The notes beneath the pieces are model-generated. The model was not told where the DNA came from. It made no database searches and saw only the letters and a program-made list of their open reading frames with translations. A DNA stretch of 64,000 bases, from NCBI RefSeq assembly GCF_004123905.1, contig NZ_MZXW01000041.1, positions 1-64,000 on the forward strand, given 5' to 3'. Below are positions 41,859-51,336 of the stretch, piece after piece. The stretch's first letter is position 1, and each line of letters opens with the position of its first letter. The stretch is from Bradyrhizobium betae. GTDB taxonomy: Bacteria; Pseudomonadota; Alphaproteobacteria; Rhizobiales; Xanthobacteraceae. The translations under genes and the position numbers were made by a program.

Positions 41859-42989
41859 ATGAGATCCACACTACTGGCAGGCGCCCTGCTTGCCTTCGCG
41901 ACTGCAACCAGCGTCCACGCCCAGGCGATCAAGCTTGCCGACGTCGCCGAGCTCTCAGGCGGCGGCGCCACGGTCGGCACCAACTGGAAGAACGGCATCG
42001 ACCTCGCGATCGAGGAGATCAACGCCAAGGGCGGCGTGCTCGGCCGCAAGCTCGAGGTCACCCATGCCGACTCGCAATCCAACCCCGGCGTGGCCCGCGC
42101 CCAAGTGCAGAAGGCGCTCGACGCCGAGCCCTATGTGCTGCTCGGACCCGGCTATTCCGGCTCGGTGAAGGTGACGGCGCCGCTCGCGGCGGAGGCCGGC
42201 ATCGCGCAGATCATGGGCGGCGAAGCCGCCGAACTGACGCAGGCCGGAAACAAATTCCTGTTCCGCACATCCTTCGGCCAGCAATCCTCGATGCCGAAGG
42301 TCGCCAAATATATCCACGATGAGATGAAGGCGAAGACGGTCGCGGTGGTCTGGGTCAACAATGACTTCGGCCGCGGCGGCCGTGACGTCGTGGTCAAGGA
42401 GCTCGACCGGCTCGGCTCCAAGGTCGTCGCCGACCTCTCCACCGAAGCAGGCCAGGCCGATTTCGCCGCCGACGTCGGCAAGATCAAGGCCGCCAATCCC
42501 GACGCCGTGTTCGTCTACCTGAACGAAGAAGAGAGCGCGCGTATCCTCAAAGAGCTGAAACGCCAGGGCGTCACCGCGCCGCTGATGGGCGAGACCACGC
42601 TGATCGGCCAGAAGGTGATCGAGCTCGCAGGAGACGCCGCCAACGGCGCGCGCGGCCATGTCGGCCTCACCACCGACGCGCCGGTCGATTTGATCAAGTC
42701 GTTCCGCGACAAGTTTGCGAAGAAGTACAATTACGTCCCCGATCATAACGGCCTGAAGGGCTATCTCGCCGTCTACATGGTGAAAGCCACCACCGAGAAG
42801 ATGGGCAAGGTCGATAGCAAGGCGTTCGCCGACACGCTGCACGGCCTGACGATCAAGGCCGCGGACGAGCCCGGCATCCTGATGGACGTCACCTTCAGCG
42901 ACACCGGCGACATCGACCGCCAGAGTTTTCTGGTCGAAGTGGTCGAAGGCAAGCAGGTCGTGAAGCAGGTGCTGCCGAAGGTGAAGTGA
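41859..42989 (+). CDS. ABC transporter periplasmic binding protein of the shikimate operon
   Basis: The 376-residue type I (LivK-like) periplasmic binding protein has a signal peptide (MRSTLLAGALLAFATATSVHAQA). Family motifs are GTNWKNGIDLAIEEINAKGGVLGRK and GPGYSGSVKVTAPLAAEAGI. A strong GGGAGGAGAG site precedes the ATG. It lies between the dehydrogenase and permease genes, so the cargo is most likely shikimate, quinate or a related compound. An intergenic repeat before livH may give extra binding protein. Confidence 0.88.
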   Translation: MRSTLLAGALLAFATATSVHAQAIKLADVAELSGGGATVGTNWKNGIDLAIEEINAKGGVLGRKLEVTHADSQSNPGVARAQVQKALDAEPYVLLGPGYSGSVKVTAPLAAEAGIAQIMGGEAAELTQAGNKFLFRTSFGQQSSMPKVAKYIHDEMKAKTVAVVWVNNDFGRGGRDVVVKELDRLGSKVVADLSTEAGQADFAADVGKIKAANPDAVFVYLNEEESARILKELKRQGVTAPLMGETTLIGQKVIELAGDAANGARGHVGLTTDAPVDLIKSFRDKFAKKYNYVPDHNGLKGYLAVYMVKATTEKMGKVDSKAFADTLHGLTIKAADEPGILMDVTFSDTGDIDRQSFLVEVVEGKQVVKQVLPKVK

Positions 42990-43004
42990 GGGCTTCGCCT
43001 TTCT

Positions 43005-43068
43005 TTTCCCTCTCCCCGTAAGAACGGGGCGAGGGAGACGATAGAGCGGGGCGAGGGATAGCGAGAGG
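43005..43068. repeat. Palindromic repeat, 'ctccccgc' family, copy 2, between binding protein and permease genes
   Basis: Arms ctctccccgtaagaacgggg, gcgagggagac and agagcggggcgaggg recur in partly inverted form. It lies in the gap between the binding-protein gene and livH and may shape relative expression within the operon. Confidence 0.6.
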
Positions 43069-43073
43069 GGAAC

Positions 43074-43949
43074 ATGTCCAACCTATTCGATCTTCTGGTC
43101 GCGGGACTGGCCACCGGCGCGATCTATGCGCTGGTTGCGGTTGGCTTCACGCTGCTCTGGCAGACCTCGCAGACCATCAATTTCGCGCAAGGCGAGTTCG
43201 TGATGCTGCCGGCATTTTTGATGCTGGCGGCGATGCATGCCGGCGCGCCGTTCTGGCTGGCGATCATCCTCGGCATCCTGCTCTCGATGCTCCTGCTCGG
43301 CCTCGCCTTCAAGATGCTGCTGGTCGATCCGATGATGCGCCACGGCGTACTGCCGCTGGCGATCGCGACCATGGCACTCGCGATCGGCCTCAAGGAGGCC
43401 GTGAAACAGTTCTTCAGCGCTGAAGCCTCGCCCTTCCCGTCGATTGTGCCGACCGGCGATATCTCCATCCTTGGCCACGCGGTGTCGCTGCAAAGCATCG
43501 GCGTCCTCGCCGTCGCCATTGTTGCCGTCTTCGGCCTGACCGCGCTCCTGAACCGCACTTCGCTGGGCCACCAGATGCAGGCGGCAGCGCAAAACCCGAC
43601 CGTGGCGCGCATCATCGGCGTCCCCGTCGAGCGCATGATTCTGCTGACCTTCCTGATCAACGCCTTCCTGGTCGCGCTGGCTTCGCTGCTGATCACGCCG
43701 ATTTACCTCGCGAAGTTTTCCTCCGGTGAGGTGCTGGGCCAGGCTGCTTTCATCGCCGCGATCGTCGGCGGCTTCAACCAGGTGCGCGGCGCGATCGCCG
43801 GCGGCCTGTTGATTGGCGTGCTCGACAATCTCGCGGCCGCCTATGTCTCGACGCAGTACCGCGCAGCCGTGCCGATGATCTTCCTGATCGCCGTCATCCT
43901 GTTCCGGCCGCAAGGATTGCTCGGTCGTGCCGAGGAGCGCACGGTATGA
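43074..43949 (+). CDS. ABC transporter permease, LivH-like (shikimate operon)
   Basis: The 291-residue inner-membrane permease has LivH features (FDLLVAGLATGAIYALVAVGFTLLWQTSQTINFAQGEFVML), a coupling loop QNPTVARIIGVPVERM and VGGFNQVRGAIAGGLLIGVLDNL. It has about eight hydrophobic segments. It overlaps livM by four bases. Confidence 0.9.
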   Translation: MSNLFDLLVAGLATGAIYALVAVGFTLLWQTSQTINFAQGEFVMLPAFLMLAAMHAGAPFWLAIILGILLSMLLLGLAFKMLLVDPMMRHGVLPLAIATMALAIGLKEAVKQFFSAEASPFPSIVPTGDISILGHAVSLQSIGVLAVAIVAVFGLTALLNRTSLGHQMQAAAQNPTVARIIGVPVERMILLTFLINAFLVALASLLITPIYLAKFSSGEVLGQAAFIAAIVGGFNQVRGAIAGGLLIGVLDNLAAAYVSTQYRAAVPMIFLIAVILFRPQGLLGRAEERTV

Positions 43950-44944
43950 GCGGCTTCGCCAAACCGTTGAAGATCGCGCTCGGCCTTGCCGTCATCGCCG
44001 GCCTGATCGTCATTCCGATGAACTTCAACCGCTATGGCCTGTTCATCCTGAGCCAGTGGGCGGTGATGAGCATTGCCGCGATGGGGCTGAACCTCACGCT
44101 CGGCTACGCCGGCCAGGTGTCGCTGGCACAAGGCGCGTTCGTCGGCATCGGCGCCTATGCCGCCGCGATAATGACCACGCACGGCTGGCCGCTGCCGGCC
44201 GCGATCGTGGTCGCGATTGCCTTGAGCTTCGCCGTCGGCTGGGTGCTCGGCTATCCCGCGCTGCGCGTGCAGCACCATTACCTTGCCTTCGTCACGCTCG
44301 CCTTCTCGACGCTGGCCTTCCTGGTATTCCGCAACGAGAGCTGGCTCACCGGCGGCATCTACGGCATCTCCAACATCCCGCGCCCGCACTTTTTCGGGAT
44401 CGCCACCAGCAAGCCGCTGCCGTTCTACTATGTCTGCCTCGGCTCGCTCGCGATTGTCTCGGTCGCGGTGTGGTGGCTGATCCGCTCACCCTGGGGCCGC
44501 GCCTTCATGGCGCTGCGCGAAAACCCGCTGCGCGCACAATCGCTCGGCATCGACACGCGACGCTACACGCTGATGGCGTTTGCGATCGGCTCGGCGCTCG
44601 GCGGCGTCGCCGGCGCGCTCTATGCGCCGCTGACGCAATATATCGACCCTGTTCCCTTCAACCTGTCGCTCTCGCTCGATCTGCTGATGATGGTGATCGT
44701 CGGCGGCGCCGGCTTCTATTTCGGTCCCTTCCTCGGCGCGATGATCGCGGTGCTGCTGCCGGAATGGCTGCGCTTCACCGAAGGCTACTATCTGATGATC
44801 TACGCAGTCGCGGTGATGGGGCTTCTGATCTGGTCGCCGACCGGCATTCTGGGAATCCTCGATCGCTATCTCGCCGAGCGCCGCACCAAGGCCGCTTCGG
44901 CACTGCGGGCCGTTGCGAAATCGCGCCTGGAGACGGTACAATGA
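43946..44944 (+). CDS. ABC transporter permease, LivM-like (shikimate operon)
   Basis: The 332-residue permease has LivM motifs GLNLTLGYAGQVSLAQGAFVGIGAYA, ALRENPLRAQSLGIDTRRY and IVGGAGFYFGPFLGA. The ATGA overlaps at both ends show tight coupling with livH and the following ATPase. It has a basic C-terminal tail. Confidence 0.9.
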   Translation: MSGFAKPLKIALGLAVIAGLIVIPMNFNRYGLFILSQWAVMSIAAMGLNLTLGYAGQVSLAQGAFVGIGAYAAAIMTTHGWPLPAAIVVAIALSFAVGWVLGYPALRVQHHYLAFVTLAFSTLAFLVFRNESWLTGGIYGISNIPRPHFFGIATSKPLPFYYVCLGSLAIVSVAVWWLIRSPWGRAFMALRENPLRAQSLGIDTRRYTLMAFAIGSALGGVAGALYAPLTQYIDPVPFNLSLSLDLLMMVIVGGAGFYFGPFLGAMIAVLLPEWLRFTEGYYLMIYAVAVMGLLIWSPTGILGILDRYLAERRTKAASALRAVAKSRLETVQ

Positions 44945-45684
44945 GCGCGGTCCTCGAAGTCACCGACATCAAAAAGAATTTTGGCGGCATCAGCGCCGTC
45001 GACGGCGTCTCCTTCGACGTGCGCGAAGGCGAGATCCTCGGCCTGATCGGGCCGAACGGCTGCGGCAAGTCCACCCTGTTCAACTGCATCCTCGGCCAAC
45101 TCACGCCCAGCGGCGGCGAGGTCAAGCTCGACGGCAGAGCCGTCACCGGCTTGCGGCCTGCCGAACTCAACAAGCTCGGCGTCAGCCGCACCTTCCAGCT
45201 CTTGCAGGTCTTCCCAAAGCTCTCGGTGCGCGAGAATTTGATCCTCGCGGGACAGGAGCACCAGGGCAGCATGGCCTCGCGCCTGGTCGGCCGTTCCGAT
45301 GCCGGGCTGACAGATGCCGCCAACCAGATGATCGGCTTCTTCAAGCTCGATCATCTCGCCGCAGAGCCCGCCGGCGGCCTCTCCTACGGCCAGCAAAAGC
45401 TGCTCGATGCCGCCATGGCCTTCATGGGCGGGCCGCGTCTGGTGCTGCTCGACGAACCCGCCGGCGGCGTCAACCCGTCAATGCTGTCGGACCTGAAGGA
45501 TCGCCTGGTCGCGATCAACCGCGAGAAGAACGCCACCTTCGTCGTGATCGAGCACAACATGGAATTCGTGATGTCGCTGTGCTCGCGCGTGATGGTGATG
45601 GCGGAAGGCAAGGTGCTGGCGATGGGACGCCCGGACGAAGTGCGGAAAAATCCCGCCGTGATCGAAGCCTATTTGGGACATTAG
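44941..45684 (+). CDS. ABC transporter ATPase, LivG-like (shikimate operon)
   Basis: The 247-residue ATPase has Walker A GPNGCGKST, signature LSYGQQKLLDAA, Walker B LVLLDEPAGGVNP and H-loop VIEHNMEFVM. The same frame remains open about 1 kb upstream but that is livM read out of frame; the ATG at 44941 overlaps the livM stop. Confidence 0.91.
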   Translation: MSAVLEVTDIKKNFGGISAVDGVSFDVREGEILGLIGPNGCGKSTLFNCILGQLTPSGGEVKLDGRAVTGLRPAELNKLGVSRTFQLLQVFPKLSVRENLILAGQEHQGSMASRLVGRSDAGLTDAANQMIGFFKLDHLAAEPAGGLSYGQQKLLDAAMAFMGGPRLVLLDEPAGGVNPSMLSDLKDRLVAINREKNATFVVIEHNMEFVMSLCSRVMVMAEGKVLAMGRPDEVRKNPAVIEAYLGH

Positions 45685-45687
45685 ACC

Positions 45688-46425
45688 ATGAGCGACCCGA
45701 TCCTCTCGGTTCACAATCTCGTCGGCGGCTATGGCAAGATGACGATCTTGAACGGCACGACATTCGGCGTGCCACAGGCAACCATCACCACCATCATCGG
45801 CCCGAACGGTGCCGGCAAGTCCACCGTCTTCAAGGCGATCTTCGGCCTCTTGAAGCTGCGCGAAGGCAAGATCAGCTTTGCCGGCCGCGACGTCACAAAC
45901 TTGAGCCCACGCGCGCTGCTCAATGCCGGCATCTGCTACGTGCCGCAGGGCCGCAACATTTTCCCGGAGCTGTCAGTTCGCAGCAACATCGAACTCGGCG
46001 GGGTCTCGGCCGGTAAAGGCCTCGACCTGCCAAAGCGGATAGAGGCCGCGCTCGACCTGTTTCCGGCGCTGCGGCGGAAGTCGGCGCAGCAGGCCTCCAC
46101 ACTCTCGGGCGGCGAGCAGAAACAGCTCGAGATCGCGCGATCGCTGCTGCTCGAACCAAAGCTGGTGCTGATCGACGAGCCTTCGATTGGGCTATCGCCA
46201 CTGATGGTGCAGCAGACCTTCGACATCCTCAAAAGCTTGCGCGACCGCGGCGTCACCATCCTGATGATCGAGCAGAACGCGCGCTCGGCGCTGGAGATCT
46301 CCGACATCGGCATCGTGCTCGAGCTCGGCCAGACCCGCATGGTCGACGACGCCAAGCGCATTCTGAATGATCCCCGCATCGGACAATTGTTCCTGGGCGG
46401 CGCAATGGAGGACAATGCAGCATGA
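45688..46425 (+). CDS. ABC transporter ATPase, LivF-like (shikimate operon)
   Basis: The 245-residue ATPase has Walker A GPNGAGKST, signature LSGGEQKQLEIA, Walker B LVLIDEPSIGLSP and H-loop MIEQNARSALE, with glutamine at the usual histidine position as in LivF. It ends in ATGA overlap with the dehydratase gene, joining transport and catabolism in one transcript. Confidence 0.91.
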   Translation: MSDPILSVHNLVGGYGKMTILNGTTFGVPQATITTIIGPNGAGKSTVFKAIFGLLKLREGKISFAGRDVTNLSPRALLNAGICYVPQGRNIFPELSVRSNIELGGVSAGKGLDLPKRIEAALDLFPALRRKSAQQASTLSGGEQKQLEIARSLLLEPKLVLIDEPSIGLSPLMVQQTFDILKSLRDRGVTILMIEQNARSALEISDIGIVLELGQTRMVDDAKRILNDPRIGQLFLGGAMEDNAA

Positions 46426-48293
46426 ACAAGCGCTCGATCGCGACCGTCTCGCTCTCAGGGGCGCTGGACGAAAAGCTCCGCGCCATCGCCGCCGCCGGCT
46501 TCGACACCGTCGAGATTTTCGAGAATGATCTGCTCTCGTTCGGCGCCGGCCCACGCGACATCGCAAAGCTCTGCCGCGACCTCAATCTCGAGATCTGCGC
46601 GTTCCAGCCGTTCCGCGATTTTGAGGGCATGCCGGAGCCGCAGCGCACCCGCAATTTTGCCCGTGCCGAACGCAAGTTCGACCTGATGCAGGAGCTCGGC
46701 ACCGATCTGCTGCTGATCTGCTCCAACGTCTCGCCCGCCTCGCTCGGCGGCATCGACCGCGCCGCGGACGATTTTCGCGAGCTGGGCGAGCGCGCCGCCA
46801 AGCGCGGTTTGCGCGTCGGCTACGAGGCGCTGGCCTGGGGACGTCACGTCAACGACTATCGCGACGCCTGGGAGATCGTGCGGCGCGCCGATCACCCCGC
46901 GATCGGCGTCATCCTCGACAGCTTTCACGCGCTGGCCCCCGGCTTTCCGATCCGCGCGATGGCCTCGATCCCCGGCGACAAGATCTTTCTGGTGCAGCTT
47001 GCGGATGCGCCCAAGCTCGAGCTCGACATTTTGTCGTGGAGCCGGCACTTCCGCTCCTTCCCCGGCCAGGGCGATCTGCCGGTCGGCGAATTCATGCAGG
47101 CGATCGCGGCCACCGGCTATGCCGGTCCGTGGTCGCTGGAGATCTTCAACGACCAATTCCGCGCCGGCTCGGCCGCGCAAACTGCGGTCGACGGCCTGCG
47201 CTCGCTGATCCTGCTCGAGGACCAGCTCGCACCGGATTGGCCGAAACTCATCAGCGAGCCCTTGGCGCCGAAGGCCAAGAGCAGCGGCACCGGGTTCATC
47301 GAATTCGCCGTCAACGAAACCAAGGCCGTCGAGCTTGCCGGTCTGTTGTCGCAACTCGGCTTCCGCAAAACCGGTAAGCACCGCAGCAAGGCGGTGGAGC
47401 GCTGGTCGCAAGGCAAGGTCGAGCTCGTGATCAATTGCGAGACCGACGGCTTTGCGCATTCGCACTACGTCACTCACGGCCCCGGCGTCTGCGCCATCGC
47501 GCTCGACGTCGACAATGCCGGCCTCGCCATGCAGCGCGCCGAGACGTTGAAGACGCGCACTTTCTACCAGCCGGTCGGCCCGGGCGAGCTGGAGATCCCC
47601 GCGATCCACGGCGTCGGCGGCAGTCTTCTTTATTTTCTCGATCAGGCCGGCAAGAACTGGGACACCGATTTCGAGCCTGTACCAAGCGATGCGGGCGCGG
47701 ACGCGCTGCTCGCCGTCGACCACATCGCGCAGTCGATGCCCTATGACGAGATGCTGTCCTGGCTGCTGTTCTACACCGGCATCCTCGACCTCAAGCGGCT
47801 GCCGCAGATGGAGATCGCCGACCCCAGAGGCCTCGTGCAGAGCCAGGCCGTCATCAACACCGACCAGAGCCTGCGCTTCGTGCTCAACGGCTCCTCCGCC
47901 AACCGCACGCTGCCGGCACGCTTTATCTCGGAGTTTTTTGGCTCAGGCGTGCAGCACGTCGCGTTCTCGTGCCGGGACATCTTTGCGACGGTCGCCGCGA
48001 TGCGCGCCCGCGGCGCGGATTTCCTGGATATCCCCGACAATTACTACGACGATATCGAAGCCAAATACGACCTCGCGCCCGACCTGATGGCGCAGCTGCG
48101 CGCCAACCACATCCTCTACGACCGCGAGGGCGACGGCGAATTCTTCCAGGTCTATACGCACATCTTTGATGAGCGGTTCTTCTTCGAGATCGTGGAGCGG
48201 CGGGACTATCAGGGCTTTGGCGCGGCCAATGCGGGCATCAGGCTCGCAGCGCAGGCCCGCGAGGTGCGACCCGCGAGCATGCCAAGGGCGTAG
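46422..48293 (+). CDS. quiC1: 3-Dehydroshikimate dehydratase with HPPD-like domain (QuiC1 type)
   Basis: The enzyme converts 3-dehydroshikimate to protocatechuate, linking hydroaromatic compounds to the beta-ketoadipate pathway. The 623-residue protein has the QuiC1 layout. An N-terminal sugar-phosphate-isomerase-like TIM barrel (1-285) is followed by a 4-hydroxyphenylpyruvate-dioxygenase-like domain (about 290-620). Probable barrel metal ligands E135 (GYEALAWG), D166 (ILDSFH), Q192 (VQLADAP) and E240 (SLEIFN) fall one residue from those recalled for Pseudomonas QuiC1. Iron-site-like residues in the second domain include DHIAQSM and FFEIVER. Tight overlap with livF supports a dedicated import-and-use operon. 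Confidence 0.9.
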   Translation: MNKRSIATVSLSGALDEKLRAIAAAGFDTVEIFENDLLSFGAGPRDIAKLCRDLNLEICAFQPFRDFEGMPEPQRTRNFARAERKFDLMQELGTDLLLICSNVSPASLGGIDRAADDFRELGERAAKRGLRVGYEALAWGRHVNDYRDAWEIVRRADHPAIGVILDSFHALAPGFPIRAMASIPGDKIFLVQLADAPKLELDILSWSRHFRSFPGQGDLPVGEFMQAIAATGYAGPWSLEIFNDQFRAGSAAQTAVDGLRSLILLEDQLAPDWPKLISEPLAPKAKSSGTGFIEFAVNETKAVELAGLLSQLGFRKTGKHRSKAVERWSQGKVELVINCETDGFAHSHYVTHGPGVCAIALDVDNAGLAMQRAETLKTRTFYQPVGPGELEIPAIHGVGGSLLYFLDQAGKNWDTDFEPVPSDAGADALLAVDHIAQSMPYDEMLSWLLFYTGILDLKRLPQMEIADPRGLVQSQAVINTDQSLRFVLNGSSANRTLPARFISEFFGSGVQHVAFSCRDIFATVAAMRARGADFLDIPDNYYDDIEAKYDLAPDLMAQLRANHILYDREGDGEFFQVYTHIFDERFFFEIVERRDYQGFGAANAGIRLAAQAREVRPASMPRA

Positions 48294-48309
48294 GGCACTC
48301 TCTCCACGC

Positions 48310-48395
48310 CGTCATTGCGAGGGGCAAAGCGACGAAGCAATCCAGAGTCTTTCCGCGGAGAGATTCTGGATTGCTTCGCTACGCTCGCAATGACG
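48310..48395. repeat. Palindromic repeat, 'cgtcattgcgag' family, copy 3
   Basis: It has the same arms as at 406-485, including gcaatccagag/ctctggattgc-like arms and an almost identical right half. It lies in the convergent gap after quiC1, next to a short ctctccccgcgagcgaggagag element (48411-48441). Confidence 0.75.
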
Positions 48396-48410
48396 GGGAG
48401 AGAGCTGAGA

Positions 48411-48441
48411 CCCCCTCTCCCCGCGAGCGAGGAGAGGGAAG
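48411..48441. repeat. Short 'ctccccgc' palindrome, copy 3
   Basis: The arms ccctctcc and ggagaggg around ccgcgagcga make a compact hairpin just after the stop of the binding-protein gene at 48450. It is plausibly part of its terminator. Confidence 0.5.
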
Positions 48442-48449
48442 CAGAGGCT

Positions 48450-49622
48450 TTACTTCATCGGGCACTTCTCGTGGAAACGGTCCTGGTCGTTCGTGACGAT
48501 GGTGGCGACGGTCTTCAGCGAGAGCTCGCCCCCGGGGCCCTTCACCACGTCCTGCAGGTAGAAGTTCTGGATCGGGATGTGGTTGTTGCCGTATTTGAAC
48601 GAGCCGCGCAGCGACTTGAAGTTGGCCTTCTCCATCTCGGCCTTCATCGCATCCTTCTTGGAAGTGTCGCCGCCGACGGCGACCACCGCGCTGTTGATGA
48701 GCTGCGCCGCGTCATAGGCCTGCGCGCCGTAATAGCTCGGCCGGGCACCCGGATATTTCGTGCGGTAGTCGGCCACGAACTTCTTGTTCTGCTCGTTCGG
48801 GAGGTCGTTCACCCACTCCTGCGCGCCGGGCACCCCGAACGCATTCTCCTTCTGCAACGGCAGCGTCGTCTCGTCGACCGTGAAGGCGGTGTAGAGCGGC
48901 ATGGTGGTCTTCATGCCGGCCTGGACATATTGATTGAGAAACTGCGCGCCGGCTGCACCGGGATAAAACACGAAGATCGACTCGGCGCCGGAGGCGCGGG
49001 CTTTCGCCAGTTCGGCCGAGAAGTCGAGCTGGCTCGGCCAGACCGTATATTCCTCGCCCTTGATCTCGCCCTTGAAGGTGCTCTTCAGGCCCGAAAGCAT
49101 GTCTTTTCCGGCCGCGTAGTTCGGGCCGATCAGGAACACGCTCTTGACGGCATTCGCGTTCATATAGAGGCCCATGGCGGCCGGCGTCTGGTCGTTCTGC
49201 CAGGAGGTCGAGAACACGTAAGGCGAGCACAGCTCACCGGCGAGCTGCGACGGGCCGGCATTGGCCGAGATCAGGAAGGTCTGCGAATCCACCGCGGTCT
49301 TCAGCGAGGCCAGCAGCACGTTCGACCAGATGTAGCCGGCAATGAAATCGACCTTGTCGGACTGCACCAGCTTCTCAGTCTTCTGCTTGCCGACATCCGG
49401 CTTCTGGCCGTCGTCCTCGTAGATCACCTCGACCGGCTTGCCGCCCATCTTGCGGCCCATGTGGTCGAGCGCGAGCTCGAAGGAGTTGCGCATGTCGTTG
49501 CCGATCACGGCGGTCGGGCCGCTGAAGGTCGAGACGAAACCGATCTTGATGGTGTCGCCGGCGAATGCCGGATTTGCCAGCACGAGCGCAGCCGCGCCTG
49601 CCAGCCAGAGTGCCGTCCTCAT
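48450..49622 (-). CDS. Solitary ABC transporter binding protein, type I
   Basis: The 390-residue LivK-like precursor has a signal peptide (MRTALWLAGAAALVLANPAFAG) and family motifs IGFVSTFSGPTAVIGNDMRNSFELALDHMG and GYIWSNVLLASLKTAV. Its best resemblance is to binding proteins of aromatic-acid and aromatic-derivative importers, but cargo cannot be read from sequence. It has no neighbouring permease or ATPase genes, so it may serve a transporter encoded elsewhere. The ATG at 49622 has an AAGGAGGGG site; a GTG six bases upstream is also possible. Confidence 0.87.
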   Translation of the reverse strand: MRTALWLAGAAALVLANPAFAGDTIKIGFVSTFSGPTAVIGNDMRNSFELALDHMGRKMGGKPVEVIYEDDGQKPDVGKQKTEKLVQSDKVDFIAGYIWSNVLLASLKTAVDSQTFLISANAGPSQLAGELCSPYVFSTSWQNDQTPAAMGLYMNANAVKSVFLIGPNYAAGKDMLSGLKSTFKGEIKGEEYTVWPSQLDFSAELAKARASGAESIFVFYPGAAGAQFLNQYVQAGMKTTMPLYTAFTVDETTLPLQKENAFGVPGAQEWVNDLPNEQNKKFVADYRTKYPGARPSYYGAQAYDAAQLINSAVVAVGGDTSKKDAMKAEMEKANFKSLRGSFKYGNNHIPIQNFYLQDVVKGPGGELSLKTVATIVTNDQDRFHEKCPMK

Positions 49623-49939
49623 AACCACTCCCCTCCTTATTATTGATCCCGGAAACGGGGTGATCGCCGCTTCGGGTCTGTCTCTATTGAACGCAAAATC
49701 TGTCGCGCCGCCAATGGCTCAGCGCCCGCCCCTGCACCATATTTCGCCCCAATCGGGGATGGCAAGAAATATAATTCTACTCACTTCGACCTTCGACCAA
49801 GGCATGATCAAGGCTGCGACGCTTTTACGCGCCAGATCGATACACCGGGCCTATGCGGCGATTGATGACGGCTATTGGACCACGACACCCAATCAGCACT
49901 TAAATGAGAAAGTAGAGCAGCGAGATTCGAGGGCACATC
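49623..49939. other. Divergent intergenic region (binding protein / type II NADH dehydrogenase)
   Basis: About 317 bp. AT-rich stretches around 49770-49785 (gaaatataattctac) and 49630-49645 could hold promoters in either direction. No convincing operator palindrome or small gene was seen. Confidence 0.4.
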
Positions 49940-51202
49940 ATGGCCGCAACACCCCATCGCGTCGTCATCGTCGGAGCCGGTTTTGGCGGGCTGGAGACGA
50001 CCCACCGTCTCGCGGGCGCGCCGGTCGAGATCACACTGATCGACCGCCGCAACCATCATCTGTTCCAGCCGCTGCTTTACCAGGTCGCGACCGCCTCGCT
50101 CGCAACCAGCGAGATCGCCTGGCCGGTCCGCCATCTGATGCGCGACCGGCGCGAGGTGACGACGCTGTTTGCGACCGTCAGCGGCGTCGATGCTGACAGG
50201 CGCTGTGTGCTGATCGACGACGGCAGCGAGGTGCCCTACGACACGCTGGTGCTCGCGACCGGCGCGCGCCACGCCTATTTCGGCCACGATGAATGGGAGC
50301 AGTGGGCGCCCGGCCTGAAGACGCTGGAGGACGCGACCACCTTGCGCCGTCACATCCTGGTGGCGTTCGAGCGCGCCGAGCGCGAGACGGATCCGGCCAA
50401 GCGCGCCGCGCGGCTGACCTTCGTCATCGTCGGCGCCGGCCCCACCGGCGTCGAGCTTGCCGGCACCATCGCCGAAATGGCGCACCACACTTTGCCGGCC
50501 GACTTCCGCAACATCGACACGCATAAGGCGCGCGTGGTGCTGATCGAGGCAGGATCACGCGTGCTGGCCGGCTTTCCCGACGATCTCTCGGCCTATGCGC
50601 AGGCCTCGCTGGAAAAGATCGGCGTCGAGGTCGTGCTCGGGCAAGCCGTCACCGAGATCAACCGTGAGGGCGTGGTGTTCGGCGGCAAGCTGCTCGAAGC
50701 GAAGACCCGGATCTGGGCCGCCGGCGTCCGCGCCTCACCCGCCGCCGAATGGCTGGGCGCACCTAGCGATCGCGCCGGGCGCGTGCAGGTCGAAGACGAT
50801 CTCAGCATTCCCGGTCATCCGGACATATTCGCGATCGGTGACACTGTTTTGATCAACGCCTGGGACGGCAAGCCCGTGCCCGGTATCGCACCGGCCGCGA
50901 AGCAGCAGGGCCGTCACGTCGCCGAGACCATCAAGGCGCGGCTGCGCGGGGAGCCGACGGGCCCGTTCCGCTACAAGCACTCCGGCAGCCTCGCGCAGAT
51001 CGGCAAGCGGCTCGCGGTGATCGACTTCGGCAAGGTCAAACTGCGCGGCACCATCGCGTGGTGGATCTGGGGCATCGCCCACATCTACTTCCTGATCGGC
51101 CTGCGTCACCGCCTCAGCGTTGCGCTGAGCTGGCTGTGGATTTATGCGCGAGACCAGCGGGCGGCGAGGTTGATTACGCAAGGCTCAAGCAAGGTGGTGT
51201 AG
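49940..51202 (+). CDS. ndh: Type II NADH dehydrogenase (NDH-2)
   Basis: The 420-residue flavoprotein transfers electrons from NADH to quinone without proton pumping. Two dinucleotide motifs are present: VVIVGAGFGGLE (FAD, residues about 8-19) and FVIVGAGPTGVELAG (NADH, near 157). IFAIGDT lies in the FAD C-terminal segment and PAAKQQGRHVA is typical of the family. The last 45 residues hold hydrophobic and amphipathic stretches (WWIWGIAHIYFLIGLRHRLSVALSWLWIY) for membrane association. It is a single-gene unit. Confidence 0.92.
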   Translation: MAATPHRVVIVGAGFGGLETTHRLAGAPVEITLIDRRNHHLFQPLLYQVATASLATSEIAWPVRHLMRDRREVTTLFATVSGVDADRRCVLIDDGSEVPYDTLVLATGARHAYFGHDEWEQWAPGLKTLEDATTLRRHILVAFERAERETDPAKRAARLTFVIVGAGPTGVELAGTIAEMAHHTLPADFRNIDTHKARVVLIEAGSRVLAGFPDDLSAYAQASLEKIGVEVVLGQAVTEINREGVVFGGKLLEAKTRIWAAGVRASPAAEWLGAPSDRAGRVQVEDDLSIPGHPDIFAIGDTVLINAWDGKPVPGIAPAAKQQGRHVAETIKARLRGEPTGPFRYKHSGSLAQIGKRLAVIDFGKVKLRGTIAWWIWGIAHIYFLIGLRHRLSVALSWLWIYARDQRAARLITQGSSKVV

Positions 51203-51211
51203 GGGCGCTTC

Positions 51212-51331
51212 TCTCGTGTCCCGGACGCGGCGCGGCATGAAATGACGCCACGCAGTGCCGGGACCCAGAGGCTGTGGGCCCCGGCTCTGCAGCGCAGCGC
51301 TACGCGCCGCACTGCATCCGGGGCACGAGAC
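51212..51331. repeat. Inverted repeat, 'gtcccggac' family, copy 3
   Basis: Outer arms tctcgtgtcccgg and ccggggcacgaga are near-complementary. The left 48 bp, including gcggcgcggcatgaaat, are almost identical to the copy at 54597-54731. It lies between the converging NDH-2 and binding-protein genes. Confidence 0.75.
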
Positions 51332-51336
51332 CGCCT

